Below are positions 1 through 5,883 of a DNA stretch of 10,842 nt, one piece after another. The stretch is from positions 1-10,842 of the forward strand of contig JAILAS010000160.1 in NCBI GenBank assembly GCA_024681495.1, in the 5' to 3' direction. The notes under the pieces are model-generated. The model had not been told where the DNA came from, did no database searches, and saw nothing but the letters and a program-made list of their open reading frames with translations. Made by a program: the position numbers and the translations under genes. Source of the stretch: Eubacterium sp. Its GTDB lineage: Bacteria > Bacillota > Clostridia > Lachnospirales > Lachnospiraceae. The first letter of the stretch is position 1; each line of letters starts with the position of its first letter.

Positions 1-958
1 AGTCCCTGCACTCACTGCACATGGGGACCTTCCGGGCCTCGCTTACCATGAAGTTCCAGCACTCCCTGAACGTGTGATCCCTAAGGGACATCTTAGGCTC
101 GCTGAACATGCCGCAAAAGAGCATTTCCCCCAGCCAGTTAATCCAGAAACCGCTCTTACCGACCGTGCACGAGAAGCCCTCTTCGGGCATCACGTTTCCC
201 ATCTGTGTCTGCAGCATGGTCTGGAATGCGGCCTGAGCGATGTCGGACTCGGGATTCCTTATCCTGTACGACTCCATTACCGCATGAGCCGCTTCCTTCG
301 GGCTGAGCCTGGTATCCTTGGCGCCATCCTGCCTCCTTACGGCCGGAAACATATAAGCCACGGGATGAAGAGGTGCCTCGAACTCCCGGGCAATCTCCTC
401 TATGTACGGGAGGTCCTTCAGGTTCTTATCTGTGAGACTCACGCTAATCCTGAAGTCGACTCCCCTCTCCTTAAGCAGTGAAAACCCCCTCGTAACCTGG
501 GTGAATCCCTGCGGATTCTTGCAAAGGTCGGCGTAGGTCTCGTTATCCTTCCCGTAGAGGGTAATGCTGATACGCCGCACGCCCTCCGCGGCCAGAAAGT
601 CCGCGTATTCCTCGGTCAAAAGCGTGCCGTTGGTGTTCAGAGAAACTATCATCCCCATCTGGCGAAGCTCGTGATAGAGGGTCTTAAAGCCGGGATAAAG
701 GAGAGGCTCTCCTCCCGTAAGGAGTATGAACAAAAGGGACTGCTCCGCACCCTGACGCGCTATGTCGATCCACTTTTCGACCGGGAGCATGGAGCCCCTC
801 TCGTCCATCTGACTCTTAGAGAGCCTGACGTAGCACATATCGCAATCCATGTTGCAAAGGGGCGTCAGCTCGAACGTCCCTCCAAGGGGAACGTGCGAGG
901 CGCTCGCCTTCATTCTAAGTTCCTTTTCCCGCGATGATATCGCATCATACAGTTCCAT
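1..958 (-). CDS. Radical SAM/SPASM peptide-modifying enzyme, C-terminus cut by the window edge
   Basis: The 5' end is complete and 319 codons are visible before the frame runs off the left edge. Translating the minus strand shows the radical SAM cluster motif C35-x3-C39-x2-C42, which binds the 4Fe-4S cluster that cleaves S-adenosylmethionine, and a GGEP motif at residues 82-85. The C-terminal part matches the opening of a SPASM domain: C264-x12-G-x4-C282, then C300 and C314-x2-C317, where the sequence ends. SPASM domains carry auxiliary Fe-S clusters and are typical of enzymes that modify peptides (sactipeptide, ranthipeptide, PqqE-type). The ATG at 958 has a GGAGGAG site seven bases upstream and overlaps the end of the kinase-like gene by 14 bases, so the two are translationally coupled. 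The likely substrate is the product of 1832-2203, inferred from context. The chemistry (thioether, C-C crosslink, epimerisation or other) cannot be read from the sequence. Confidence 0.93.
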   Translation of the reverse strand, partial: MELYDAISSREKELRMKASASHVPLGGTFELTPLCNMDCDMCYVRLSKSQMDERGSMLPVEKWIDIARQGAEQSLLFILLTGGEPLLYPGFKTLYHELRQMGMIVSLNTNGTLLTEEYADFLAAEGVRRISITLYGKDNETYADLCKNPQGFTQVTRGFSLLKERGVDFRISVSLTDKNLKDLPYIEEIAREFEAPLHPVAYMFPAVRRQDGAKDTRLSPKEAAHAVMESYRIRNPESDIAQAAFQTMLQTQMGNVMPEEGFSCTVGKSGFWINWLGEMLFCGMFSEPKMSLRDHTFRECWNFMVSEARKVPMCSECRD

Positions 959-1799
959 CCAAATACTCCTCCAATGCGGCCACGGCCGTCTCCTCCATGG
1001 TGCACGAAAGCCCCACCACATCCGTCTTATCGACGAAGTCTATGACCAGATCCAGCGCCCGTTCCACATATTCCCTGCTCCCGGTGAAGAGGTTTATTTC
1101 GCCATATATGAGCCTGATCTTTTCGACGGTATCGAGTGTCACCGCCACATCTGACTGCCCCCTTCTGACGATGACGATGGCCCTTATGGGCACGGCCGTC
1201 TGCTCGCACAGCTCCGAGCTGCCGTAGATCGGGAAACCGCACATCCTCCATGTTCCGTCGGGAAGTCTCTGGAGGAGATTCTTATCTCCGTTAAGGTCCT
1301 CCACGCCGTCGCGGTATCTGTGCCAGAGATTTGCCTGGGTCGTCTTCCCCGTACCTGAGGGCGCGCTGAAAGCAATAGCCCCTCCCCGTACAACAATACC
1401 GGCGGAATGCAAAATAAGAGCATCGTTCAAAAGAAGAAGCTCCTCTAAATGCATATAATACCAGGGCCTGAAACCGTACTTAAAGACAGCGTATTTATCC
1501 CGAACAACAAAGACAGTAACCCTGTCCTTTTCACGGTCATAAATACTGTAGGCGCATTCATCAGGAATGCGATACACACGAAGCTCTCCCTCGGGAGTAT
1601 CGTATGACGTCGCATTTTGAATCGAAAATCCCTCGCCGCTTAACCCGGGAATTTCATCAGTCAGCTCAAAATCAACATTCACCGAATGCGTGACATCCAG
1701 CACGGGCACCGTAAATCTGTTTTCCCATAAATTAAATTGGAGATCGTCAGGTGCACCTATGACGATCTCCAATGAACCGATATAATATCGTTCAGCCAC
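945..1799 (-). CDS. HPr kinase/phosphorylase-like P-loop protein
   Basis: This 284-residue protein has an HprK-like ATP-binding domain in its C-terminal half. An LHSAG-type strand precedes the Walker A motif SAPSGTGKTT at residues 145-154. It is followed by D168-LNG-D172, in the region that holds the acidic catalytic/metal residues in HprK relatives, and by a strand-rich 'PIRAIVIVRRG' segment. The N-terminal 130 residues are a beta-rich domain that I do not recognise. True HprK phosphorylates HPr. Stand-alone relatives beside PqqD-like proteins are found in RiPP and exopolysaccharide loci, and one in the paeninodin-type lasso cluster phosphorylates a C-terminal serine of the precursor. A similar role here is inference. 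The start is GTG, with AAGG nine bases upstream. The gene follows the candidate substrate by 32 bases and overlaps the radical SAM gene. Base composition differs across the gene: about 45% GC in the part encoding the N-terminal half and about 57% in the rest. Confidence 0.85.
   Translation of the reverse strand: MAERYYIGSLEIVIGAPDDLQFNLWENRFTVPVLDVTHSVNVDFELTDEIPGLSGEGFSIQNATSYDTPEGELRVYRIPDECAYSIYDREKDRVTVFVVRDKYAVFKYGFRPWYYMHLEELLLLNDALILHSAGIVVRGGAIAFSAPSGTGKTTQANLWHRYRDGVEDLNGDKNLLQRLPDGTWRMCGFPIYGSSELCEQTAVPIRAIVIVRRGQSDVAVTLDTVEKIRLIYGEINLFTGSREYVERALDLVIDFVDKTDVVGLSCTMEETAVAALEEYLDGTV
966..972 (-). promoter_or_regulatory. Ribosome binding site of the radical SAM gene
   Basis: On the minus strand GGAGGAG occurs here with a seven-base spacer to the ATG at 958. 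It lies inside the last codons of the kinase-like gene. It fixes the radical SAM start and indicates translational coupling. Confidence 0.8.
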
Positions 1800-1831
1800 C
1801 TATAATGACCTTCTTTCTGATGTGCCGGCAA

Positions 1832-2203
1832 TTAGCTGGCGCTAAAGATGCTGGTGATGGTCTTCGTAACCGTTCCAGCGTGCCATCCCATGCCGGTCTT
1901 ATTGCCCGTCTGCCTTACCAGATAGTTAAGCAGCTGGGTCTGGGAGTCGGAAGGTCTGGAACCCTGCTGCCCGTTATACCAAACGAAGTAAGTAGTGCCC
2001 TTGTAATCAACGAGGTATCCCTTGCTTACTGCATCGCTTCCGCAGTTATCATCACCAAAAACGGTATCGGAACCATCGATGTAGCAGTTTACCGTCTGCT
2101 TCTCATAGCTCTCTACGCTTTCCTCGGTCATGCTGCATGCTGCAACAGACTCATTTGCCTTAAACTCTACCGATGTCATTTCGGGCTTCTTGTATTCTTT
2201 CAT
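1832..2203 (-). CDS. Candidate precursor/substrate of the PqqD-kinase-radical SAM cassette
   Basis: This 123-residue protein matches no named family I recognise. The N-terminus (MKEYKKPEMTSVEF, then KANESVAAC) resembles the short charged leaders with a K-x-P...EF motif that often sit beside PqqD-like proteins. There are three cysteines, C23, C40 and C54. The last two sit in a loose repeat, NC followed by GSDTV (44-48) and GSDAV (55-59). Residues 63-78 are rich in aromatic residues (YLVDYKGTTYFVWYNG) and look like a beta hairpin. The C-terminus is rich in Thr and Ser and ends in SIFSAS, so the last residue is Ser123. There is no signal peptide, transmembrane segment or obvious GG cleavage site. 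The ATG has an excellent AAAGGAG site seven bases upstream. Its position between the peptide-binding protein and two modifying enzymes is the main reason to call it their substrate. The length is large for a RiPP, so a folded protein substrate is also possible. Confidence 0.7.
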   Translation of the reverse strand: MKEYKKPEMTSVEFKANESVAACSMTEESVESYEKQTVNCYIDGSDTVFGDDNCGSDAVSKGYLVDYKGTTYFVWYNGQQGSRPSDSQTQLLNYLVRQTGNKTGMGWHAGTVTKTITSIFSAS

Positions 2204-2225
2204 AGTCTTTCTCCTTTACTATGGC

Positions 2226-2240
2226 GACGGTCATGCCGTC
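2226..2240 (-). other. Small inverted repeat across the stop codon of the PqqD-like gene
   Basis: The minus strand reads GACGG-CATGA-CCGTC, a five-base-pair stem with a five-base loop that includes the TGA stop. It lies just before the strong ribosome binding site of the candidate substrate gene. There is no T-tract, so it is not an intrinsic terminator. It could mark an RNA processing or stability point that sets the ratio of substrate to PqqD-like protein, but a stem this short may be chance. Confidence 0.25.
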
Positions 2241-2545
2241 TTCTCAATTACTACTCCCTTAGCTACTGCGTCCTCAAGGAACGCGATTATGTCATTCCTG
2301 ATGATGTCATCGGGCTGTTCGTACTCCTCTGCCAGATAACGGGTGAGCTCATCGAGGTCACTGGGTGCCCCGGAAAGCTTATTCCAGATATCCACCGCCG
2401 CTCCGTCGAAGGTTATGAAACCATTCAAATCTCCGGATGCGGCTCCCACCGGAACCAATATAACCTGATCCATAATGTTTCGGCTAACATAGTTTTCCGA
2501 CGGGCTGTAGAGAATGCGTTTTCCCGATTTGGAAGATTCATTCAT
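2231..2545 (-). CDS. PqqD-like peptide-binding protein (RiPP recognition element)
   Basis: This 104-residue protein has the PqqD fold pattern. A beta-rich N-terminal part (about residues 18-47, including 'YVSRNIMDQVILVPVG' and 'GFITFDGAAVDIW') is followed by a winged-helix-like helical part. The characteristic 'D-x-W..L' helix lies at 52-57, then a helix from 64 to 76 and a third from 79 to 97 ending 'AKGVVIEK'. PqqD-family proteins bind the leader of a peptide substrate and present it to a radical SAM or other modifying enzyme. It is the first gene after the promoter at 2582-2610 and precedes the candidate substrate by 27 bases, which fits that role. A ribosome binding site (AAAGGAGA, 2564-2557) lies about 12 bases before the ATG, a slightly long spacer. 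The family call is firm; the identity of its ligand is inferred from context. Confidence 0.9.
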   Translation of the reverse strand: MNESSKSGKRILYSPSENYVSRNIMDQVILVPVGAASGDLNGFITFDGAAVDIWNKLSGAPSDLDELTRYLAEEYEQPDDIIRNDIIAFLEDAVAKGVVIEKTA

Positions 2546-2581
2546 TAACGAATTAATCTCCTTTCATACTTTTACACATTG

Positions 2582-2610
2582 ATATTAGCAAATTAAAATG
2601 TAAATTGCAA
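2582..2610 (-). promoter_or_regulatory. Probable sigma-A promoter of the PqqD/kinase/radical SAM operon
   Basis: In the 111-base AT-rich gap between the nucleotidyltransferase gene and the PqqD-like gene, the minus strand shows a -35 element TTGCAA (2610-2605), a 17-base spacer, and an extended -10 element TGCTAATAT whose hexamer TAATAT is at 2587-2582. Start of transcription would fall near 2575, giving a leader of about 30 bases that contains the AAAGGAGA ribosome binding site. A perfect 10-base palindrome, AATTGCAATT (2603-2612), covers the -35 hexamer and could be a regulator site, though such palindromes are easy to find in AT-rich DNA. No rho-independent terminator for the upstream operon is visible, so read-through into this operon is possible. 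Confidence 0.6.
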
Positions 2611-2656
2611 TTAAATCTGTTTTAAATGCTCTTAACATGCGCGAAATATTTGAATA

Positions 2657-3838
2657 TCACTTTTCAAACAGCTTTAACTGTTTTCTGTATCGGCTTCTTT
2701 CCCTCGAGGACTTAATCACCTGAGCTGTCGACGTGTTGCGATTGTATTTTTTATTGTTCCTGAGGAAGTTGACATAAGTCATAACCCAGAGCACCGGCCA
2801 AAACAGAAAGCACCGCGCAGCCTTCCTGTGTTGGCGCACCATCTCTCCGTGAAAGGCCTTAAACAGTCCCCAGAGGCTGTCTGACTCCGCTGCAATCATA
2901 CGGCTGCTGTCCTTTACCCCCGATATCTGACTGTCGATTATCTCGTCGAGGAAGCTCTCCAGAATCTCATCCGAAACCTCCTCAGAGATCAGGAATTCGC
3001 AGTTTTCCCTGTCCAGTCCCATCTTTTTTACGCAGATGAGTGTAACGGCCGACGTGAACGTGGACATCTTCCCCCTCTTAATCATGCCCATAAGTGAATC
3101 CTTGAGATCGTCGGGAAATTCAGTACTAAAGAAACACTTCCAGTCCATGAGCAGCTTAAGATCAAATCCCTTCCTCACGAAGTGATTGACCATATGTATG
3201 AGCAGATAGAACGCATGGTAGTCCTCTCTCAGACCGGGCAGCCTCATGCCGGGCATGATGTCCACCTCCACAGCTGTCGAGATGGCGGGCATCCTTATCT
3301 CCTTAATAAACTCGTTGACCTCAGGATCGGACCACTCATCGGCGAAAAACTTGTGGATCTCGAGCACTATGCCTTCCGGGGAGTACATACCCACCTCGTG
3401 AATGGCATATGATTCCTTCGACCCCGCATATCCTCTCGACGCCGCGGCGGAGACCGCTTTATCGATGTAACTCTCCGGCACGAGGATGTCAATGTCTCCG
3501 GACTTTCTGTGCTCAGGTATGGGATAGCACACTGCGGTGACGGGTCCTTTCAGCACCACGCAAGGGATCTCGTTTTCCAGGAAGAGATTCACCAGGGCCC
3601 GGGTCTCGAACCAGAGCCGGTAGTTGTTCCTCACAAAGCCCTCGCACCTGGTGCGATAGAGCTCCATAATGGGCGCAGAAAAATCCCACGCTTCGATTTC
3701 CCTGTAGAGAGCTGCCGATATACCCTGAGATGCCAGGGCTTCGAAGAGGTAAAGCGCGTCCTCATCCGTGACGGACTCGGGCCGTTCTCTCCCACATATA
3801 AGATCGAACATTATCTCTTTCATATTTTCATCAAGCAT
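2657..3838 (-). CDS. NTP_transf_5-type nucleotidyltransferase-fold protein
   Basis: With the start chosen here the product is 393 residues. It has the polymerase-beta-like signature of the NTP_transf_5 group: 'VVLKGP' at 94-99, then R111-K-S-G-D115-I-D117-ILV, with the two acidic residues expected to bind metal, and a third acid at E160 in 'VLEIHK'. Residues 205-225 contain 'HAFYLLIHMVNHF', the histidine-bearing helical region usual in this group, and the C-terminus is basic. Substrates are generally unknown, and nucleotide transfer to a small molecule or peptide is only inferred. These proteins recur beside PqqD/HprK-like pairs in lasso peptide and exopolysaccharide loci. The longest frame begins 228 bases earlier, but that overlaps the DUF4832 gene. 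The ATG at 3838 follows GGGAG at an eight-base spacing and lies 19 bases after the upstream stop. It is the last gene of the upstream operon but may serve the downstream cassette. Confidence 0.85.
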   Translation of the reverse strand: MLDENMKEIMFDLICGRERPESVTDEDALYLFEALASQGISAALYREIEAWDFSAPIMELYRTRCEGFVRNNYRLWFETRALVNLFLENEIPCVVLKGPVTAVCYPIPEHRKSGDIDILVPESYIDKAVSAAASRGYAGSKESYAIHEVGMYSPEGIVLEIHKFFADEWSDPEVNEFIKEIRMPAISTAVEVDIMPGMRLPGLREDYHAFYLLIHMVNHFVRKGFDLKLLMDWKCFFSTEFPDDLKDSLMGMIKRGKMSTFTSAVTLICVKKMGLDRENCEFLISEEVSDEILESFLDEIIDSQISGVKDSSRMIAAESDSLWGLFKAFHGEMVRQHRKAARCFLFWPVLWVMTYVNFLRNNKKYNRNTSTAQVIKSSRERSRYRKQLKLFEK

Positions 3839-3857
3839 ACACAAGTCTCCCGAAAGG

Positions 3858-5108
3858 TTATTTAACAACAAGCTCCCCGACAATGCTCCCCCCGGCATCG
3901 GCCCCTTCGTTAGCAAACACCACAGGCCGTTCGTCCCATTTCCTGTACAGCGCCACCCTAAGGGGATATACTCCCTTCTCCCCGGGGAAGGCGTTGAACT
4001 TAAACTCCATCTTTGCGGAAGGCTCAAACGATCCAGCATCGACCGAAAACGTCTGCTCACTCTCACCGGCGCTTATCACCAGCACGGAATCGAACACGAC
4101 GGCTCCGTATCCCATGTTGACCACGTCAACGAATACGTCCGCCCCCTTCTTCCTGACGTCCGTTACAATGAGCCTGTATCCCAGCCTGGCCTTAACGGTC
4201 TCGTACAGGCTCTGGCGAAACGCCGTCCTGATCTCCGGCAGCACGAGCTTTCTAACCTCCTCGTCCACGGCCGGTGCATCAATCCTCTTCCATAGCTCAA
4301 ACACCCTAGCGTCGTAGACGCTGTTAAGGTAACCTATGTGCATCATGGAGAGTTCCTTGTCCACCTTGGCGGCCTTGATCTCGCTGGAGGGATACAATGC
4401 CTCGCCCCCGTTGAAGGCATGCAGCACGGCCGCATTCTGGTACACCAGCTCCTTCTGCCTCTCGCCCTGGGCATACGTCCCAAGGTCCGTCTCCGTGGCC
4501 ATTATGGCATCGTTGAAGAGCGCCGTATCGTCCTTGGGGAAGAGTCTCCGGAACGCGGGGCGCCTGAAGGCCACCGTTATCTTCTCGGAAAGTAACCCCC
4601 TCAAACGTTTGTACAGGCGGCATAGATAGGCGTCGCTCGAGAATCTCGAGCCGTGCATCTCTCCCCAGTTGCCGACAAACACTCCCTGAAATACGGGTAT
4701 GATTGAATCGTGCCCGTTAATCACCGGAACGAGGCTTTCGATATGTTCGAAAACCTCCTCAATCGAGGTGGGCTCGGTAACCGCAGCCTTCCCCTCCAGG
4801 TCATAACTCACCCTGACTATAACGTCCCTGCCCTCACGGGCAAAATAGCTCAGAATCGAATCCACCCCTTTAAACACCGCGTCGTCCAGGGGCTTCCTGG
4901 AATACTCGGAGAGGCAAATCTCGAAGAGAACCATGGTCTCGCCATCATGAATCGCTCCCGGCCCTACTCCGGAAGGATCCTCTTTCCCCGGCGTGTACGA
5001 ACACACATGGTAAAAACCACGTAGGGGGTTAGAGGTGACGATATTGCGAGACTCAGACGTCAAACGTTTCTGTATCTGAATTTTTCTTTTCGTCCCAAAC
5101 AACGTCAT
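3858..5108 (-). CDS. DUF4874/DUF4832 protein (TIM-barrel, glycoside-hydrolase-like)
   Basis: The product is about 416 residues. The family signature begins 'TSNPLRGFYHV' near residue 25 and continues with 'VRVSYDLEGK' and 'FQGVFVGNWGEMHGSRF' (about 140-156), whose WGE-x-H stretch is the hallmark of DUF4874. The DUF4832 part follows with 'TVAFRRPAFRR' and a C-terminal beta-sandwich region starting near 'GYRLIVTDVRKKG'. The fold suggests a carbohydrate-active enzyme, but no activity is established here. Many relatives are exported, yet no signal peptide is visible. The start is uncertain: TTG at 5117, ATG at 5108 and TTG at 5063 are in frame, and none has a strong ribosome binding site. I use the ATG. 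All overlap the end of the GT2 gene, by 11 to 65 bases. In this operon it may trim or bind the polymer, which is inference. Confidence 0.8.
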   Translation of the reverse strand: MTLFGTKRKIQIQKRLTSESRNIVTSNPLRGFYHVCSYTPGKEDPSGVGPGAIHDGETMVLFEICLSEYSRKPLDDAVFKGVDSILSYFAREGRDVIVRVSYDLEGKAAVTEPTSIEEVFEHIESLVPVINGHDSIIPVFQGVFVGNWGEMHGSRFSSDAYLCRLYKRLRGLLSEKITVAFRRPAFRRLFPKDDTALFNDAIMATETDLGTYAQGERQKELVYQNAAVLHAFNGGEALYPSSEIKAAKVDKELSMMHIGYLNSVYDARVFELWKRIDAPAVDEEVRKLVLPEIRTAFRQSLYETVKARLGYRLIVTDVRKKGADVFVDVVNMGYGAVVFDSVLVISAGESEQTFSVDAGSFEPSAKMEFKFNAFPGEKGVYPLRVALYRKWDERPVVFANEGADAGGSIVGELVVK

Positions 5109-5883
5109 GATTTCCAATCTCAGCGTCCAGCTTGAGAACCTTGTAGCGCATGATGACAGAGAGAATCTCGTATGAGAGCCTTATCATATACCAAAGGGGC
5201 TTCAAGCCGGAATGCATGCTGGTGCCGTCCGTACGAATGTGCATGACGGCGGGTATCTCCTTCACTTTAAACTTAAGGATCATCATCTGGATGAGCATAT
5301 TGGCATCCGGATACTGATCGTCGAAATGATTGAACTTCGAATAATACAGGAAGGCACTCTGGCTAAGGCCCTGAAGTCCCGTGGTGGGATCATGAATCTT
5401 CTGTCCGGTAACCACCCTTATCGCAAACCTGAACAGGTAAATCGCGAGCATCTTCACGGCGGAGGTGGGGAACGGCGGGCTGCCCGGCATGTACCTGGCC
5501 CCGAGAACGATATCCGGACACCTGCCATCCTCGTCAGGGGTGGTGAGCGCCTTGTAAAGGTTCGTCACGTTGGAAATATCGTGCTGTCCGTCCGCATCCA
5601 TCTGAATCACGTACTTGTAATTCCTTCGCATTGCGAACTTGTAGCCAATCTGCAGCGCCGAACCGTAGCCGAGGTTGAAGATGTGATCGACCAGATGATG
5701 CTGGCGCACCTTCACGACCTCACTGGTGTTATCAGTAGAACCGTCATTGATGACCAAAACATCTGCAAACTCTGCGATTTCCGGTCCCTCCAGTCCATGG
5801 AGCACTTCCTCGATGTTCTTAGACTCATTGTACGCGGGTATTATAATCAAAGTCTCTTTCTTCTTTTTCTTCTCACCCGACAT
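5053..5883 (-). CDS. GT2 family glycosyltransferase (dolichyl-phosphate-mannose-synthase-like)
   Basis: This 276-residue protein has a clear GT-A fold: 'LIIIPAYNES' at 12-21, 'VLVINDGSTDNT' at 42-53 for nucleotide-sugar binding, and the metal-binding D96-A-D98 within 'QMDADGQHD'. 'GARYMPGS' and 'DPTTGLQGLS' downstream are typical of the DPM1-like GT2 subgroup, which often transfers a sugar to a polyprenyl-phosphate carrier. There are no C-terminal membrane helices, so membrane attachment may come from a partner, and the DUF2304-like protein two genes upstream is the obvious candidate. An upstream in-frame ATG at 5901 exists. The ATG at 5883 is preferred because AAGGAG (5896-5891) sits seven bases before it. 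It overlaps the preceding GT4 gene by 11 bases. The donor sugar and acceptor cannot be inferred. Confidence 0.92.
   Translation of the reverse strand: MSGEKKKKKETLIIIPAYNESKNIEEVLHGLEGPEIAEFADVLVINDGSTDNTSEVVKVRQHHLVDHIFNLGYGSALQIGYKFAMRRNYKYVIQMDADGQHDISNVTNLYKALTTPDEDGRCPDIVLGARYMPGSPPFPTSAVKMLAIYLFRFAIRVVTGQKIHDPTTGLQGLSQSAFLYYSKFNHFDDQYPDANMLIQMMILKFKVKEIPAVMHIRTDGTSMHSGLKPLWYMIRLSYEILSVIMRYKVLKLDAEIGNHDVVWDEKKNSDTETFDV

Noticed and set aside
74..937. Plus-strand open frames at the left edge
   Set aside because: The minus strand here encodes a radical SAM enzyme with all cluster cysteines and the SPASM motif, so the plus-strand frames are shadows.
1772..2548. Plus-strand open frame of 258 codons covering the substrate and PqqD-like genes
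   Set aside because: The minus-strand genes have strong ribosome binding sites and a family match. The plus-strand product is a cysteine- and leucine-rich string without motifs.
2645..2658. Inverted repeat ATATT-TG-AATAT just after the nucleotidyltransferase stop
   Set aside because: The stem is only five A/T pairs, with no G/C pairs and no following T-tract, so it cannot be supported as a terminator.
3839..4066. N-terminal extension of the nucleotidyltransferase from the longest open frame
   Set aside because: It would overlap the DUF4832 gene by over 200 bases, reads as low-quality out-of-frame sequence, and a good ribosome binding site precedes the ATG at 3838.
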